A program made the translations under genes and the position numbers. This document shows, in pieces, positions 6,403 through 6,864 of a stretch of 6,864 bases of DNA; the stretch's first letter is position 1; every line of letters starts with the position of its first letter. The stretch comes from an uncultured Collinsella sp. GTDB lineage: Bacteria > Actinomycetota > Coriobacteriia > Coriobacteriales > Coriobacteriaceae. The notes beneath the pieces were generated by a model. The model was not told where the DNA came from and did not search any database. It was given only the letters and a program-made list of their open reading frames with translations. The stretch is taken from positions 1 through 6,864 of the forward strand of contig UREZ01000091.1 in assembly GCA_900547025.1 (NCBI GenBank), written 5' to 3'.

Positions 6403-6431
6403 GTGGTTAAACGGGCGTGAGCCCTCCCACA
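6402..6431 (-). promoter_or_regulatory. Candidate L1-binding autoregulatory RNA element before rplA
   Basis: Read on the minus strand, UGUGG (6431-6427) pairs with CCACA (6406-6402). Inside is an asymmetric loop of GA (6426-6425) facing GUUUAA (6412-6407), then a GGGC/GCCC stem (6424-6421 with 6416-6413) and a UCAC tetraloop. The 5' strand GUGGGAGGGCU resembles the L1-stalk sequence of 23S rRNA (GGUGGGAGGCU in E. coli, from memory), and the 3' strand GCCCGUUUAACCAC resembles the facing GCCG...GAAAUACCAC strand. Known L1 targets in mRNA mimic this rRNA site. The element ends on the rplA Shine-Dalgarno sequence, so bound L1 should block rplA translation. The structure is visible; its role is inferred by homology. 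Confidence 0.66.
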
Positions 6432-6438
6432 TCGTATC

Positions 6439-6456
6439 GTGTGCCCTATTGCACAC
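6439..6456 (-). other. Small hairpin in the rplK-rplA spacer
   Basis: GTGTGC and GCACAC pair perfectly over 6 bp around a 6-base loop (AATAGG on the minus strand). It stands seven bases upstream of the L1-like element and may help position or insulate it. No protein or function can be assigned. Confidence 0.5.
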
Positions 6457-6462
6457 ATTTAA

Positions 6463-6486
6463 CGGGCGCCCCGGTCGGAGCACCCG
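6463..6486 (-). other. Stable hairpin after rplK (possible attenuator or processing site)
   Basis: On the minus strand CGGGTGCTCC (6486-6477) pairs with GGGGCGCCCG (6472-6463) over 10 bp, including two G.U wobbles, around a GACC loop. It begins 19 bases after the rplK stop. Only TTAAAT follows, so it is a weak terminator at best. It could lower rplA expression relative to rplK or protect the rplK 3' end. Confidence 0.55.
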
Positions 6487-6505
6487 CCGTTACCATAAGA
6501 AATCG

Positions 6506-6864
6506 CTACTCAGCGATGGTGACGCCCATGGAACGGGCGGTACCGGCGATGATCTTCTTGGCGGCGTCAATGTCGTTGGCATTGAGGTCCGGCATCTTGA
6601 TCTCGGCGATCTTGGTGAGCTGCTCCTGGGAGAGCTGACCAACCTTGTCAGCCTGGGGCTTAGCGGAACCAGACTTGAGGTTCAGCTCCTTCTTGATGAG
6701 GTGAGCCGCCGGCGGGGTCTTGGTGATGAAGGAGAAGGACTTATCCTCGTAGACAGAGATCTCAACGGGGATGATGTCGCCCTTCTTGTCCTGCGTCTCG
6801 GCGTTAAAGGCCTGGCAGAACTGCATGATGTTCACGCCAGCAGCGCCCAGGGCGGGGCCGACGG
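6506..6864 (-). CDS. rplK: 50S ribosomal protein L11 (start missing at window edge)
   Basis: The gene enters from the right edge on the minus strand. Complete codons from 6862 give [16 protein letters not shown], the canonical L11 N-terminal stretch, so about 23 residues before it are outside the window; 118 residues are visible of an expected 141 or so. L11 binds the GTPase-associated region of 23S rRNA and is needed for factor binding and RelA activation. Typical features are the [16 protein letters not shown] stretch and the C-terminal RNA-binding domain with [14 protein letters not shown] and ending [10 protein letters not shown], stop TAG. A shorter reading that begins at the internal GTG (6835) is an artefact of the edge. 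It is co-oriented with rplA downstream, the usual rplK-rplA order. Confidence 0.97.
   Translation of the reverse strand, partial: VGPALGAAGVNIMQFCQAFNAETQDKKGDIIPVEISVYEDKSFSFITKTPPAAHLIKKELNLKSGSAKPQADKVGQLSQEQLTKIAEIKMPDLNANDIDAAKKIIAGTARSMGVTIAE

Noticed and set aside
1..6864. CRISPR array, tRNA, rRNA, transposase or prophage genes
   Set aside because: No spaced direct repeats, cloverleaf, rRNA gene or transposase/phage motifs were seen; the palindromes at 2842 and 5557 are isolated elements. The 23S resemblance at 6402-6431 is only a short mimic.

Overview
The window is GC-rich, gene-dense bacterial chromosome. It most resembles a Gram-positive gut actinobacterium of the Coriobacteriia (Collinsella-like). 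This rests on general character: a wall-anchored 5'-nucleotidase with an LPxTG-like C-terminus, strong AGGAGG ribosome binding sites, L11/L1 sequence style, and GGGACA-type intergenic palindromes. No 16S or database match was available, so the genus is an inference.

Layout, left to right. (1) Bases 1-1944 (+) hold the 3' part of a secreted, surface-anchored 5'-nucleotidase/metallophosphoesterase, closed by a perfect 15-bp terminator hairpin. (2) Bases 2073-2840 (+) hold a small MscS-type mechanosensitive channel, followed directly by a hairpin repeat with a T-run. (3) Bases 2932-5555 (+) hold a two-gene operon joined by an ATGA overlap. The first gene encodes a 638-residue protein with no signal peptide that joins a ParB-like N-terminal region to a BMP/PnrA-type nucleoside-binding domain. 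The second encodes a small metallophosphoesterase in which the usual DxH motif is DxE. (4) Bases 5557-5644 are a convergent junction with a 33-bp palindrome related to the first repeat and a bidirectional terminator. (5) Bases 5681-6864 (-) hold rplA (L1) and most of rplK (L11), read right to left.

Two points deserve most attention. First, the rplK-rplA spacer (117 nt) holds three stacked hairpins. The last one, touching the rplA Shine-Dalgarno sequence, looks like the L1-binding site of 23S rRNA: an outer stem, a 2x6 asymmetric loop, and an inner stem, with GUGGGAGG on the 5' strand. It is a candidate L1 autoregulatory site placed inside the operon, before rplA. Second, the ParB-like/BMP fusion and its coupled phosphoesterase look like an intracellular nucleoside- or nucleotide-responsive pair, not an ABC transporter component. 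Their function is not known to me.

The two intergenic palindromes (2842-2877 and 5557-5594) share a frame and each starts one or two bases after a TAA stop codon. This suggests a dispersed repeat family that may also serve as terminators. No tRNA, rRNA, CRISPR array, intact insertion sequence or prophage gene was seen.
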